DNA of 64,000 nt from Prostheceraeus crozeri (Eukaryota > Platyhelminthes > Polycladida > Euryleptidae): positions 21,421 through 85,420 of the forward strand of contig CAJQUW010012492.1 of NCBI GenBank assembly GCA_907163375.1. The letters are read 5' to 3'. Below are positions 24,910 through 33,348 of the stretch, one piece after another. A model generated the notes under the pieces. It did no database searches. It was not told where the DNA came from and was given only the letters and a program-made list of their open reading frames with translations. Positions within the stretch are counted from its first letter, which is position 1. The number at the start of each line of letters is the position of its first letter. Position numbers and translations under genes: made by a program.

Positions 24910-25567
24910 AGTAGTAAGAAAACGGCGAACACTCGACCGGCGCCCCCCCTCTGGAACGACAGAGTGTCGTGGTCGGCCGCCGTGGTGCTTCGAGTCTGAC
25001 TCCCCCCCTCTGGAACAACAGAGTGTCGTGGTGTACCGGCCAAGTGGGTCCGAAAGGTTCGCTGACGCCACCCCCCTCTGGAACGACAGAGTGTCGTGGT
25101 GGACTTGGGCGACCGCCAGGATTTGTCTTGAGGCTATAGTGTGTGATGTTTTTCGTGCAATCTGCTGAATGTTGGGTTGAAAATGGGCTGTTTCGAGTGG
25201 AAGCAGTGCTCGGATGTGAAAACGGAGGCCAGATTCGGATTCAGCGTGAAATTCTGCATCGGTATGGTGAGTTTCAAGTCAATCGGAGAGAAAAATTTTC
25301 GCTGACGTCCCCCCCTCGGCACCGACCTTCCAACTTTGCTTCTAGTGGACGGATTTTGTCCTGCAATAGCTCGTTTGAAAGCTAAGAGTGAGACAAATTC
25401 AGTGAAAGAATCGGCTTGTTCATATCTGTCTTCGTTTAGATGTGAGACGCCATTTAAGATTTTGGGAGATTGACGAAAAACGACAGAGTTAGAATTTTGG
25501 ACGTTTTGGGCTGTAGCTTCAAAACGAAGCATCGGATTGGAAAACGGATTTCAGATTTGGAATCAGC
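24910..25567 (+). repeat. Polinton left terminal inverted repeat
   Basis: Matches the reverse complement of 46833-47410 with scattered mismatches, about 2 percent by eye. It starts with a G+C-rich subterminal module CTCTGGAAC[GA]ACAGAGTG present three times here and twice at the right, so this copy is about 72 bp longer. Frames of up to 132 residues inside it are mirrored at the right end and are not treated as genes. Confidence 0.9.
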
Positions 25568-25580
25568 TTGATGTTATTGT

Positions 25581-25627
25581 CCAATGAGGATCATTATCCA
25601 ATGAGAATCAAGCATTTCTATATAAAT
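25581..25627 (+). promoter_or_regulatory. Core promoter of the leftmost Polinton gene
   Basis: CCAAT boxes at 25581-25585 and 25598-25602 are followed by a TATATAAAT box at 25619-25627, just inside the left repeat and about 100 bp upstream of the first ATG (25727). Confidence 0.7.
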
Positions 25628-25726
25628 AGCGAGCCTTCCACAGTGAGAATCATTCCATCGTTGAATCACACGAGTGACGGACGAACATTTTCTCTCTCTA
25701 GTTCCCTATTCTATTATCCAACTAAA

Positions 25727-26501
25727 ATGGTAAGTCGCTACTTTCCTCCCTCTCCTCCCTTGAACGTAAACTTAATACAATCTTTTTCATTTTCAGGCAT
25801 CTACTCCATCTGCTGCACTAGTAGGACAAAATGGCGGTCAAACGTCACAAGGTTCGCTACGATCAGATCATCTACAACTGAGGCCAGTGGAAGAAACAAC
25901 CAAGGTACATAATCCTACACCGCTACAGCGTAAATTTAAACAAGTCTTGCGTTATGACGATCATAGCGTAGTACTCCAAACGGGAATGCTCCCTTCCACG
26001 GATGTCAAGATAATGCGCAATCAGTATGGGGACTACATACTGATCCCCGTGAGTCCGTACATTCGCCACCAACTTGATATTATTGAGGAGTACGTGACAT
26101 TAAATATGGACATTCCTACTCCTCTTGGTCAAGAGTGGAAGGCGAGAGATGACAAGGATACTCCCTATAGAAAGATTTGGGATGGTAATCACATTTGCCT
26201 ACCAGTATCACATTGGTGTACTTACTATAAGAAGGAGGGAGATCATTCAATACCCATCAGATGTGATGAGCTCGGAGAAGGTACTTGGGATATCCTTTTC
26301 AAAGTGAATGGGCTATATTATGGTCGGCACAAGGATGATAAAATAGCCTCTCTCTCCATGCATATGGAATCCATCCTATATATTCCAAAACCACCCAACG
26401 TGGACGACATAATTGATCAAATCCTTAACAGCAGTGGTACGAAGCGCAAGTCGGGGAAGAATGCTGCATCAAAACGCAAATCAAAGAAGGAGAATTACTA
26501 G
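25727..26501 (+). CDS. Polinton protein of unknown function, basic tail
   Basis: The main frame runs from 25887 (204 residues). A likely 67-base GT-AG intron (25730-25796) lies directly after the ATG at 25727 and the frame downstream of it is open, so translation probably starts there. The body has well-formed alternating hydrophobic strands (GTWDILFKVNGLYYGRH, ASLSMHMESILYIP) that could be an OB-like or similar all-beta fold. The last 25 residues are lysine/arginine-rich (KRKSGK, KRKSKK), suggesting nuclear import or nucleic-acid binding. It is the first gene behind the left promoter, so possibly early. I do not recognise the family; a single-stranded-DNA-binding role is only a guess. Confidence 0.7.
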
Positions 26502-26535
26502 TCCTTTCCTAACTCTACCCTATGACAATTCGCTT

Positions 26536-26661
26536 ATGTGCTTTGAGTGTCGTAGACGTGGTCTTATTAGATACATTTTACTTCTTCGTTGCCATCATAT
26601 CATTTGTGTATTTTGTCGTGAAAAGCATCGATGTAATTCTTCATTTTGTAATATGTTATAG
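26536..26661 (+). CDS. Very small RING-like zinc protein
   Basis: A 41-residue frame starting MCFECRRRG. Cysteines and histidines are spaced CxxC-x11-CHHxxCxxC...CxxxxC, as in the first half of a RING finger (C-x-H-x2-C-x2-C core). It lies between the basic protein and the exonuclease-like gene on the same strand. It may be a whole mini-protein or the visible part of a larger one. A second RING-like protein is encoded at 27744. RING fingers usually give ubiquitin-ligase activity, which is inference here. Confidence 0.5.
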   Translation: MCFECRRRGLIRYILLLRCHHIICVFCREKHRCNSSFCNML

Positions 26662-26712
26662 AACGTTTCCTTAGATGTGTAATTTCCGTTTTAGGCTTCT
26701 ATCATCATTTTT

Positions 26713-27228
26713 ATGGATTGTGAGGGTGAACCTGTACAGGAGCTCAGTGCTATTGCTATGAACAATTGGACATATCAGATTGTTAGTGTCTATCATCAAC
26801 ATGCCAACTGCGATCCCAATGTTGATCAATGGGCGAGAAAACACATTCATGGACTTAATCTGAAATATTTGCAAGACTATGGCTTTTCTTGTGAGAGTGC
26901 TCTTCTTATTGACTTTAAACGATGGTTAGCTGCTTTCAATGTTATACGCATCTTTTGTAATAATCCTGGTAAGGAGATGAAAGTATTTCCCAATCTAATC
27001 ATTGATGATATTTTGCTCCCACCTTGGGATAGTAGAGTGAATCAACACTATCATGAAGTCACGAAACGTTTTAAGGATATGTGTGTTCCTATTTTGTCTG
27101 TTCGTTGTAGTAGCTACGTTCATAACCAATGCTTCTTTCCTCCTTACCTCAACACTGCCAAAGTCCTGTATGGTTATCATTGCTCGCTGTATGATAGTTA
27201 CCAGCTGTATCTATTTTATCTCTTTTAA
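26713..27228 (+). CDS. DEDDh exonuclease-like protein
   Basis: 171 residues from ATG at 26713. It begins directly with MDCEGEPVQELSAIAM, a DxE motif I like that of the DEDDh 3'-5' exonucleases. An IHGL helix segment and a lid-like LLIDFKRWL follow. Motif II-like CNNPGKE (N-x3-acidic) is near residue 90. The motif III-like GYHCSLYDSYQL near residue 155 has the H-x4-D spacing that defines the h subgroup. Order and length suit the RNase T / polymerase III epsilon family. It is separate from the exonuclease domain built into the element's own DNA polymerase. Possible roles are proofreading, end trimming or degradation of host nucleic acid. The call rests on motifs only. Confidence 0.55.
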   Translation: MDCEGEPVQELSAIAMNNWTYQIVSVYHQHANCDPNVDQWARKHIHGLNLKYLQDYGFSCESALLIDFKRWLAAFNVIRIFCNNPGKEMKVFPNLIIDDILLPPWDSRVNQHYHEVTKRFKDMCVPILSVRCSSYVHNQCFFPPYLNTAKVLYGYHCSLYDSYQLYLFYLF

Positions 27229-27330
27229 ACCATTGATTTATAATGCATGCTTGTTATAGTGATTCTATAAATGTTACAATGAGAAGAGTTGTTGTTTTCA
27301 TGCAATGGATGGGTTAGATAAAGGGCGATC

Positions 27331-27741
27331 ATGTCTTTCTCAAACGACTGCGGAACATTACATTTTCATAGGCAAAGTTTAAAAGGAGCTGTTCAAGATT
27401 ATGTGATAAATTTTCATAAAGATGAGTCCGACATCGAAGCAGTGGTCGATGATGCTAGCACTCTATTTCTAGAGTTAATGAATACATTCTCTGATAGCAT
27501 TGTCATGGCGCGGTTAGTTGCGAAAATTAAGTTTAGTCATTTTGGAAAGGAAGAGGTGGAAAGTCGCTCTTTCCATTTTGCTTCTTATTCAATGGAAGTG
27601 GTAGATCACCTCGAAGAATTTTTTAAAAGACATATGATAAAAATTGCTGAACGTCTTAACGCATTTAACCATCATGGTAGCAGTCTAGTGATTGAAGCGA
27701 TTTCAGATATTCACATTCAACTTTCCATAAACAAAAATTGA
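27331..27741 (+). CDS. Free-standing relative of the PolB N-terminal domain
   Basis: A 136-residue frame whose pattern (ELMNTFSDSIVMARLVAKIKF..., RSFHFASYSMEVVDHLEEFF, AFNHHGSSLVIEAISDIHI) parallels the middle of the polymerase's N-terminal region encoded on the minus strand (GALFNNLVNFRMKALIYLKI..., LEFHIPSSPATEVVDCESWI, FNERDSGLVFDGIETAMIKI). Spacing and the FH-x2-S and SG/GS-x-LV anchors agree, so the two are probably homologous. It ends before the polymerase-like continuation. It sits two bases before the next start codon. The function of this domain is unknown to me. Confidence 0.6.
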   Translation: MSFSNDCGTLHFHRQSLKGAVQDYVINFHKDESDIEAVVDDASTLFLELMNTFSDSIVMARLVAKIKFSHFGKEEVESRSFHFASYSMEVVDHLEEFFKRHMIKIAERLNAFNHHGSSLVIEAISDIHIQLSINKN

Positions 27742-27743
27742 AA

Positions 27744-28067
27744 ATGCAGTGGTACTTGATTGTAGCACAACTGGTTTTCGAGCTATGTCTGCTCACTCTC
27801 GAAGTATATTCCTTCTGTACATGCGTCTATTATTTAGAAAAGGCTAGCAAATTCATATCTTCAAAAAGACTTGCTATAGACATCAGTAACGGTGAAACTA
27901 TGTCTTGTGATGTATGTAAGCGAAAGGATGGAAATGAAAAGCGCATCTTCAAGAGATGTAAGCATGCTTTTTGTCAACACTGTTTCATACGTAATTGCAT
28001 TCAACTTTGCAAATGTAACCACTGTGATATTGCTCATTTCGAGTGTCACTTATGCCGCAATAGTTAG
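27744..28067 (+). CDS. Membrane-anchored RING-like protein
   Basis: 107 residues from ATG at 27744. The first 32 residues are hydrophobic (WYLIVAQLVFELCLLTLEVY), a signal anchor or single membrane span. From residue 54 a RING-type pattern follows: CDVC, 13 residues, CKHAFCQHC, then CxxxxCxC..C and a final CHLC. This fits C3HC4-like zinc binding and an E3 ubiquitin ligase held at a membrane. It follows the preceding gene with a 2-bp gap. It may act on host defence or membrane proteins, which is inference. Confidence 0.6.
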   Translation: MQWYLIVAQLVFELCLLTLEVYSFCTCVYYLEKASKFISSKRLAIDISNGETMSCDVCKRKDGNEKRIFKRCKHAFCQHCFIRNCIQLCKCNHCDIAHFECHLCRNS

Positions 28068-28118
28068 TACCTATGCAAATGTGGTAAAGATAGGTTTTAG
28101 CAAAGACTAATACGGAAA

Positions 28119-28475
28119 ATGGCGAAACGTAAAATGACGAAACGTAAAAGTCAAAAGTTTTCTTCAGCCATTCAAGCTCTCCGACGAATGAAAGCAAATC
28201 AGCGATACAATGCTATGCGACATGCTAACGATAAATTCATTCGTGAAATTATTTCTCATGTGAGGAAGTTGAGGACGAAGAAATTAGCACCAAAACAACG
28301 AAAGTTACTTAAACGATATGCCACAAAATTGCGTTTCATCTCCAATCCTAAAGTCACCCTTCAAAGAAAGAGGAAAACTCTAACACAAAAGGGCGGTTTC
28401 CTTTCAGCAATACTTCCAATGTTAGCTCCTGTCGTGGGTAACCTATTGGGTAATATCTTTGGCTCTAAGCGTTAA
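28119..28475 (+). CDS. Small virion core protein, adenovirus pX-like
   Basis: 118 residues. The N-terminal 90 are extremely basic (MAKRKMTKRKSQK, KLRTKKLAPKQRKLLKR). The tail is a glycine-flanked hydrophobic helix (GGFLSAILPMLAPVVGNLLG). This two-part build matches the small DNA-condensing core proteins of Polintons and adintoviruses, related to adenovirus pX/mu. It lies between the RING-like gene and the ATPase in the forward cluster. It probably packs DNA or contacts membrane in a particle. Confidence 0.65.
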   Translation: MAKRKMTKRKSQKFSSAIQALRRMKANQRYNAMRHANDKFIREIISHVRKLRTKKLAPKQRKLLKRYATKLRFISNPKVTLQRKRKTLTQKGGFLSAILPMLAPVVGNLLGNIFGSKR

Positions 28476-28506
28476 TTATGCAAATGTTGAATCTCAAAGT
28501 ATTAAA

Positions 28507-29124
28507 ATGGATTTCAGACTTCAATGCGATAAAGTTCTGACTGTATCAGGTCCATCTCATGCAGGTCAAACTGTTTTCACGCTGAATTTATTGGATAAAA
28601 GAAGGGAGTTGTTTAAGGAACCTATCAATGGAGTGATTTGGTGTTATGGTATTTATCAACCGTCGCTGTTTCAGGAATTGCAAAGTCGCAACTTTATTCG
28701 ACATGAAGGAATTATTGCAGTGGATAAACTTCAGTCTAATGATTTTGTTGTATTGGATGATTTATTAAAAGAAAGTAAGAATTCAAAAGATGTTACAGAT
28801 ATGTTCACTCGCGCAGCACATCATAAAAGGTGCTTTATCATCTATATCACACAAAATCTGTTTCCTGATGGAAAAGAAGCTCGTACACGAAACCTGAATA
28901 CACACTATTATGCTATTTTCAAGAATCCGCGAGATAAAAGTCAATTTGAAATTTTAGCGCGACAAGTTGCACCCAGAGGATCAAAAGCCTTAATTGAAAT
29001 TTTTCAAGCAGCTACTGAAAAACCATACGGTTACTTATTCATTGACTTTACGCAAGAGTGTCCGGAAGAATTTAGATTTCGAAGTGATATTTTGAAAACT
29101 CCCATGATTATCTACAAACTATGA
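28507..29124 (+). CDS. FtsK/HerA-type DNA-packaging ATPase
   Basis: 205 residues from the ATG at 28507, chosen over upstream non-ATG codons because the conserved beta strand before the P-loop follows at once. A Walker A-type region is at residues 14-22 (SGPSHAG), Walker B at DFVVLDDLL about residue 80-88, and a sensor-like strand FIIYITQN near 120. Length and order fit the A32/FtsK-HerA packaging ATPases of Polintons, adintoviruses and virophages, which pump the genome into the capsid. Its stop overlaps the start of the next frame by 4 bases. Confidence 0.8.
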   Translation: MDFRLQCDKVLTVSGPSHAGQTVFTLNLLDKRRELFKEPINGVIWCYGIYQPSLFQELQSRNFIRHEGIIAVDKLQSNDFVVLDDLLKESKNSKDVTDMFTRAAHHKRCFIIYITQNLFPDGKEARTRNLNTHYYAIFKNPRDKSQFEILARQVAPRGSKALIEIFQAATEKPYGYLFIDFTQECPEEFRFRSDILKTPMIIYKL

Positions 29125-29812
29125 GTTCTTATTCTCGCATGATTGTTATTCCTCAGGATGAATATGTACAATTGACTGCCTTGCAGCAAGTAAAGCAACC
29201 TCTTGCAAATCAAATGTATAGGAAAGAAACAGATTATCAGCAAAATGTTCACATCAAAGATCCACATCGTGCTGTATTATTACAATCGGAAACTGTTGAG
29301 CAATTGAAAAACTTGAAGAATACGATGCGTGACTCTTATCGACTGCTACACCTTTAGCATCTCGCGCACATGCCATATCTCTTTTCAACAGTATTGAACC
29401 CCATCTCAATGTAAATGATAGAGGAGAAATCATTACAGATGAAAATAGAGTGATTGATGCTTCACGTTATGAAGACTTGATTCAGTATGCGAGACGTAGA
29501 AAGCGCCGTCAGGGCTATGTTCCACCTGGTTGGTCATACTTTCTTAAACTATTGAAAAAGCATAATGTGCCAAAATTTGCTTTAAATAATGAGACATTGA
29601 AAGAACTTGTTTCAACAGTGGCTACTGCTCCAATGCTTCAGATGATGAAAATGCCAACAAATTGGTTTAAGACGTCACCTGCTACATCCCCTCCCACACT
29701 CACTAAGCAAACAAGAGGAAGAACTCGACGTAGATCTACATCACCACTAAAACTAGTAATAGGAAAACGTAAAACAGCTCCTCCCAGGAAATACATGTTC
29801 TCAGACTATTAA
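29121..29812 (+). pseudogene. Polinton PW-like protein, apparently broken once
   Basis: Lies between ATPase and integrase, the usual place of the conserved hypothetical Polinton protein called PW. The early part has a PQDEYVQL segment; the later part has RRKRRQGYVPPGWSYFLKLL and a basic tail (RGRTRRRSTSPLKLVIGKRK). It looks interrupted about once. Function unknown; the basic tail suggests DNA contact or a virion role. Confidence 0.55.
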
Positions 29813-29813
29813 T

Positions 29814-31079
29814 ATGAAGCAGATGTGTTGCTTGCCATGTAATGAGCCCCCAGAGGTGAATGTCGTTGTCACTTGCACTTGCTGCGCCAGCTCTCATAAT
29901 GAAACCCCTAAGCAATGTGAACACGATCGCAAAACCGCTAAAGCTAAATGCTGCAGTTGTTGTAAATGTAGAAAGGCAAGAAAACAAAAAGATGAGAAGG
30001 AGGAAAAAGAGTCGTCGTCATCGACTGAACGTTTGAAGTCAATCTATTATGATGTAAAACATCCGGCAGGATTTGCATCTATTAAGAAATTATCAAAAGC
30101 GAGTGGTCTTCCACAATCACAAGTGAAACAATGGTTAAAGGGTCAGGCTACCTATACACTCCACAAACAAGCGAAAAAGAAGTACCGCACCCGCCATTAT
30201 ATTGTTCATGACATCGATGAACAGTGGCAAGCAGATTTGTGTGATGTCGCCTCCATTTCAAAACATAACTCGGGCAATAATTTTATTTTAACCGTCATTG
30301 ATATTTTCTCGCGTTATGCGTGGGCTCAACCTTTAAAAACTAAAGAAGGGAAGGGAGTAGCAAAAGCATTCCAAACAATTTTTCGAGAAGGTCGGATTCC
30401 AAAAAGAATTCAGAGTGATCAAGGAAAAGAGTTTGAAAATCAGCATGTGAGAAGATTATTTGAGAGGCATGACATTGAGTTGTTTAGTGTAAAGAGTGCT
30501 TATAAAGCTGCACTCGTTGAACGTTTTAATCGCACATTAAAAAATCGCTTGTGGCGACATTTTACTGCCAACTTCACACAAAATTGGACAAAGGTTCTAC
30601 AAGATACACTCCATGCCTACAATCACTCTATCCATCGTTCTATTGGACTCAGACCAGTAGATGTAAATGCTGACAATGTAGATAAAGTGCGCGAATCATT
30701 CCAACGTAAACGCACTTATGTGAAAAGTGATGTGAAAATTGGTGATAAAGTTCGTATCTCAAAAGTGAAAAGTGTTTTTGCTAAAGGGTACCTTCCGAAT
30801 TGGACAGAGGAGGTATTTACAGTATCAAGGATTAATCAAAAAGACTCTCCCACCACCTACAAGTTGAAAGATTACGATAATGAAGAAATTGAGGGTAGCT
30901 TTTACCGCGATGAGATTGAGGTAGTCACTGAAAGTGAAACATATTTGGTAGAGAAAATCATTCGATGTAGAAAACGGCAAGGTGAAGAATGGTGTCTTGT
31001 TAAATGGACTGGTTATCTTTCAAGTATGAACTCTTGGATGCGTCGTGCCGACATCTTTCATCTAAATGATCGACAGTGA
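29814..31079 (+). CDS. INT: Retrovirus-type integrase with chromodomain
   Basis: 421 residues in one frame. Residues 5-52 are unusually cysteine-rich (CCLPC, CTCC, CCSCCKC), perhaps zinc-binding. A helix-turn-helix-like segment (SIKKLSKASGLPQSQVKQWL) is at 89-108. The rve core has acidic residues D141 (QADLCD), D202 (IQSDQGKEF) and E236 (VERFNRTLK). An SH3-like C-terminal domain and a chromodomain (YLVEKIIRCRK...WCLVKWTGY) end the protein at about 380-418. It joins the element's ends to host DNA with a 6-bp stagger, matching the ATAAAG duplication; the chromodomain may steer it to marked chromatin. It looks whole. Confidence 0.92.
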   Translation: MKQMCCLPCNEPPEVNVVVTCTCCASSHNETPKQCEHDRKTAKAKCCSCCKCRKARKQKDEKEEKESSSSTERLKSIYYDVKHPAGFASIKKLSKASGLPQSQVKQWLKGQATYTLHKQAKKKYRTRHYIVHDIDEQWQADLCDVASISKHNSGNNFILTVIDIFSRYAWAQPLKTKEGKGVAKAFQTIFREGRIPKRIQSDQGKEFENQHVRRLFERHDIELFSVKSAYKAALVERFNRTLKNRLWRHFTANFTQNWTKVLQDTLHAYNHSIHRSIGLRPVDVNADNVDKVRESFQRKRTYVKSDVKIGDKVRISKVKSVFAKGYLPNWTEEVFTVSRINQKDSPTTYKLKDYDNEEIEGSFYRDEIEVVTESETYLVEKIIRCRKRQGEEWCLVKWTGYLSSMNSWMRRADIFHLNDRQ

Positions 31080-31120
31080 TTCATGCAAAGTTGTAACTAA
31101 CAATGTTTAGGATTTGAGCT

Positions 31121-31576
31121 ATGAATCCAACTGCCTCATTTTATTCACGACCCTCCTATGTAAGTGGTGGAGGACAAATTTACATCGGCGCTCGCCGCCA
31201 ACGTGGAGGTAGCATACTTGGTGCACTGAAATCTGTTGTAGCACCTCTCATATCCAATGTCGGTAGATCTTTAAAACGAAATGTTTTAAGTAATGCCGTT
31301 GGCTTTGCTGGTGATGTTGCTAGTGATCTTTCCAGAGGTAGAAGTTTTAAGAGCAGTTTGTTGAATCGTGGGAAGGAACGCGGTTTAAAAACATTGAAGC
31401 AGACCTTTGCTGGTGTTACTCAAGGAAAGAAATCCCCTAAACGAATGAAAAAAGGAAGGAGGAAACATCGCGGAGCTGGTAAGGTGCAATCTTCAGTCAA
31501 AAGGCATTCACGCAAACGTCGCAGAGGTTCTAATCATTCATCAGGCGCTAAACGACGACGCTGCTATAACTTCTAA
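31121..31576 (+). CDS. Minor virion protein, adenovirus pVI-like
   Basis: 151 residues. The N-terminal region has a glycine-rich turn and an amphipathic helix (GGSILGALKSVVAPLISNVG), and the C-terminal half is strongly basic (KKSPKRMKKGRRKHRG, KRHSRKRRRG). Position just before the major capsid gene and the helix-plus-basic-tail build match the pVI-like minor proteins of Polintons/adintoviruses, which line the capsid and disturb membranes in adenovirus. It starts about 40 bp after the integrase stop. Confidence 0.65.
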   Translation: MNPTASFYSRPSYVSGGGQIYIGARRQRGGSILGALKSVVAPLISNVGRSLKRNVLSNAVGFAGDVASDLSRGRSFKSSLLNRGKERGLKTLKQTFAGVTQGKKSPKRMKKGRRKHRGAGKVQSSVKRHSRKRRRGSNHSSGAKRRRCYNF

Positions 31577-31578
31577 TC

Positions 31579-32856
31579 ATGGAGTGTAAAACTTCCGGTT
31601 TTTGTTTGTTTGATCAACAAGCCATACAGACAGATATTCTTAGTTCAAGTATTGTAGATTATCATCCTCGAACAGCTGAGAATGCTGGCCCCATTGAATT
31701 TGTTATTCCTGGTGGTAGTGATGACTACATAGATTTGAGTTATGCGATGGTTGATTTGAGGTTTAGAATTCAGCAAGCAGATGGAACTGCTATTGACGAT
31801 GCACATAAAGTTGGACTGAACAATTTACCATTGACTACATTACTTCGCGATGTTTCTCTAACGATTGGAGAGCAGCAGGTGGAAGGTGGTCAAAGCGATT
31901 ATCCCTATAAATCATATTTCAATCATGTATCACAGTTTCATCCAGCAGCACAAAAAAGTCATATGGAAGCCATGGGATGGTATAGAGATGAAACAGGAAA
32001 ATTTGATGTTGAAACAAACGGTGGCTTTGTAAAGCGATCTGCTATGATTAAAGATAGTAAAGTATGTCAGCTATATGGTCCGCTGAATTTAGACTTCTTT
32101 AGACAGTCAAAGTTTTTACTCTGTAATACCAGCATGCGACTCAAGCTGACATTGAATAAGCCTGAATTTGCGCTGAATACATTTGCTAAAGTTGACAATT
32201 TTAGAATTCATATGGAAGATATTGCACTTTACATTCGTCGAGTAGTACCGAATCTAAGTTTCATTAGAGGACATGCTGAAGGTCTTAACCGCCAAAATGC
32301 CATTTACCCCGTTCAGCATACAAAGCTTCTCACCTTTACAATTCCGAAAGATCAAAAGAGTTTCATGAAAGATGGCCTCTTTCCATCGGAAGCACCGAAG
32401 CTCCTCATGGTGGCAATGGTTGAAAATGATGCATTTAATGGTAATATAAAGAAGAATCCTTTCAATTTTAAACACAATCAGTTAAGTGAAATTGCTTTAC
32501 GTGTAAATGGTGTGAGTAATCCTGGCCCACCCTACAAACCAGATTTTGCTGCGGATCAATTTATGCGCAGTTATGTCGATTTTATGGATGTCTTTGGCTT
32601 TTACAATACGGATGACACCAACGGACTTATTATGAAAGAGTTTAAGAGTGGATATACTATTTATGCATTTGATTTAACTGCTGACAGCGATATTAGTGCA
32701 CCCTATCGTCAAGCGAACGTGCCTCATAATATTCGTTTGGATTTGACGTTCAAAAGAACACTACCTGAGACGATCAATGTATCAATTTATGCAGTCTTCG
32801 ATTCAAATATTGAAATTACAAAGTATCGTGACGTGATTCTTCAGTATAATCGTTAA
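31579..32856 (+). CDS. MCP: Major capsid protein, double jelly-roll
   Basis: 425 residues, starting two bases after the stop of the pVI-like gene. Diagnostic features of the Polinton/adintovirus hexon-like protein are visible: an early YIDLSYAMVDLRFRI strand (residues 50-64), the NLPLTTLLRDVSLTIGEQQV block, FLLCNTSMRLKLTLNKPEF near 180-200, and beta-rich C-terminal repeats ending with a strand before ITKYRDVILQY. It would form the capsid's trimeric capsomers. The frame is open throughout and looks whole. Its stop codon overlaps the protease start (TAATG). Confidence 0.85.
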   Translation: MECKTSGFCLFDQQAIQTDILSSSIVDYHPRTAENAGPIEFVIPGGSDDYIDLSYAMVDLRFRIQQADGTAIDDAHKVGLNNLPLTTLLRDVSLTIGEQQVEGGQSDYPYKSYFNHVSQFHPAAQKSHMEAMGWYRDETGKFDVETNGGFVKRSAMIKDSKVCQLYGPLNLDFFRQSKFLLCNTSMRLKLTLNKPEFALNTFAKVDNFRIHMEDIALYIRRVVPNLSFIRGHAEGLNRQNAIYPVQHTKLLTFTIPKDQKSFMKDGLFPSEAPKLLMVAMVENDAFNGNIKKNPFNFKHNQLSEIALRVNGVSNPGPPYKPDFAADQFMRSYVDFMDVFGFYNTDDTNGLIMKEFKSGYTIYAFDLTADSDISAPYRQANVPHNIRLDLTFKRTLPETINVSIYAVFDSNIEITKYRDVILQYNR

Positions 32857-33317
32857 TGAGTTGGTTGACTGCTGACGATATTAAGACTAAAGTGCAGCGA
32901 AATGCAGACGAAGCGACGTTGAAAGCTTTCGATAATGTCTATTCACTCGATACCTTACCACCTGCAGTAAATCACTATTCCATCTTTATTGTGCTAAACA
33001 CTCATTCGCAGAATTTAGGCGGTGAGCATTGGAAAGCGATCTTTATTGGAGAAGACCGACGTGGTGAACTATTTGACTCTCTTGCTCAACCTCCAAATAT
33101 ACCAACACAGCAGTGGTTGAGAAAACATACGGGTCAATATCAGCGAAATGAACGCATACTACAACATCCACTTTCATCAACGTGTGGTGCTTTTGTACTG
33201 TACTTCATCTTAAAACGTTTACATGTATCTCGATTTGCATCTGTTATTCAAAACTTTTCATGTAATCCATCCTCTAATGAAAAAATGATTTGTAAGTTCT
33301 ATCATGATTTGAAATAA
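32856..33317 (+). CDS. PRO: Adenovirus-type cysteine protease
   Basis: 153 residues. The catalytic set of the C5/Ulp1-like family is in order: H58 (GGEHWKAIF), D74 (GELFDSL), Q103 (ILQHP) and C110 (SSTCGAFVLYF), at nearly the spacing of adenain. It would mature capsid proteins. The start overlaps the end of the capsid gene, and its stop lies inside an AATAAA signal. Looks whole. Confidence 0.92.
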   Translation: MSWLTADDIKTKVQRNADEATLKAFDNVYSLDTLPPAVNHYSIFIVLNTHSQNLGGEHWKAIFIGEDRRGELFDSLAQPPNIPTQQWLRKHTGQYQRNERILQHPLSSTCGAFVLYFILKRLHVSRFASVIQNFSCNPSSNEKMICKFYHDLK

Positions 33318-33348
33318 AAACATCATGTTGGAAAAATTGTTTTTTATT
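33313..33348. terminator. Convergent polyadenylation signals, protease (+) and TBP-like (-)
   Basis: AATAAA on + at 33313-33318 contains the protease stop TAA. AATAAA on - at 33343-33348 contains the TBP-like stop. The two transcription units meet within about 40 bp. Confidence 0.75.

Noticed and set aside
25134-25532. 132-residue protein in the Polinton left end, mirrored at 46852-47250
   Set aside because: It lies in the terminal inverted repeats and recurs only because they are copies; there is no domain.
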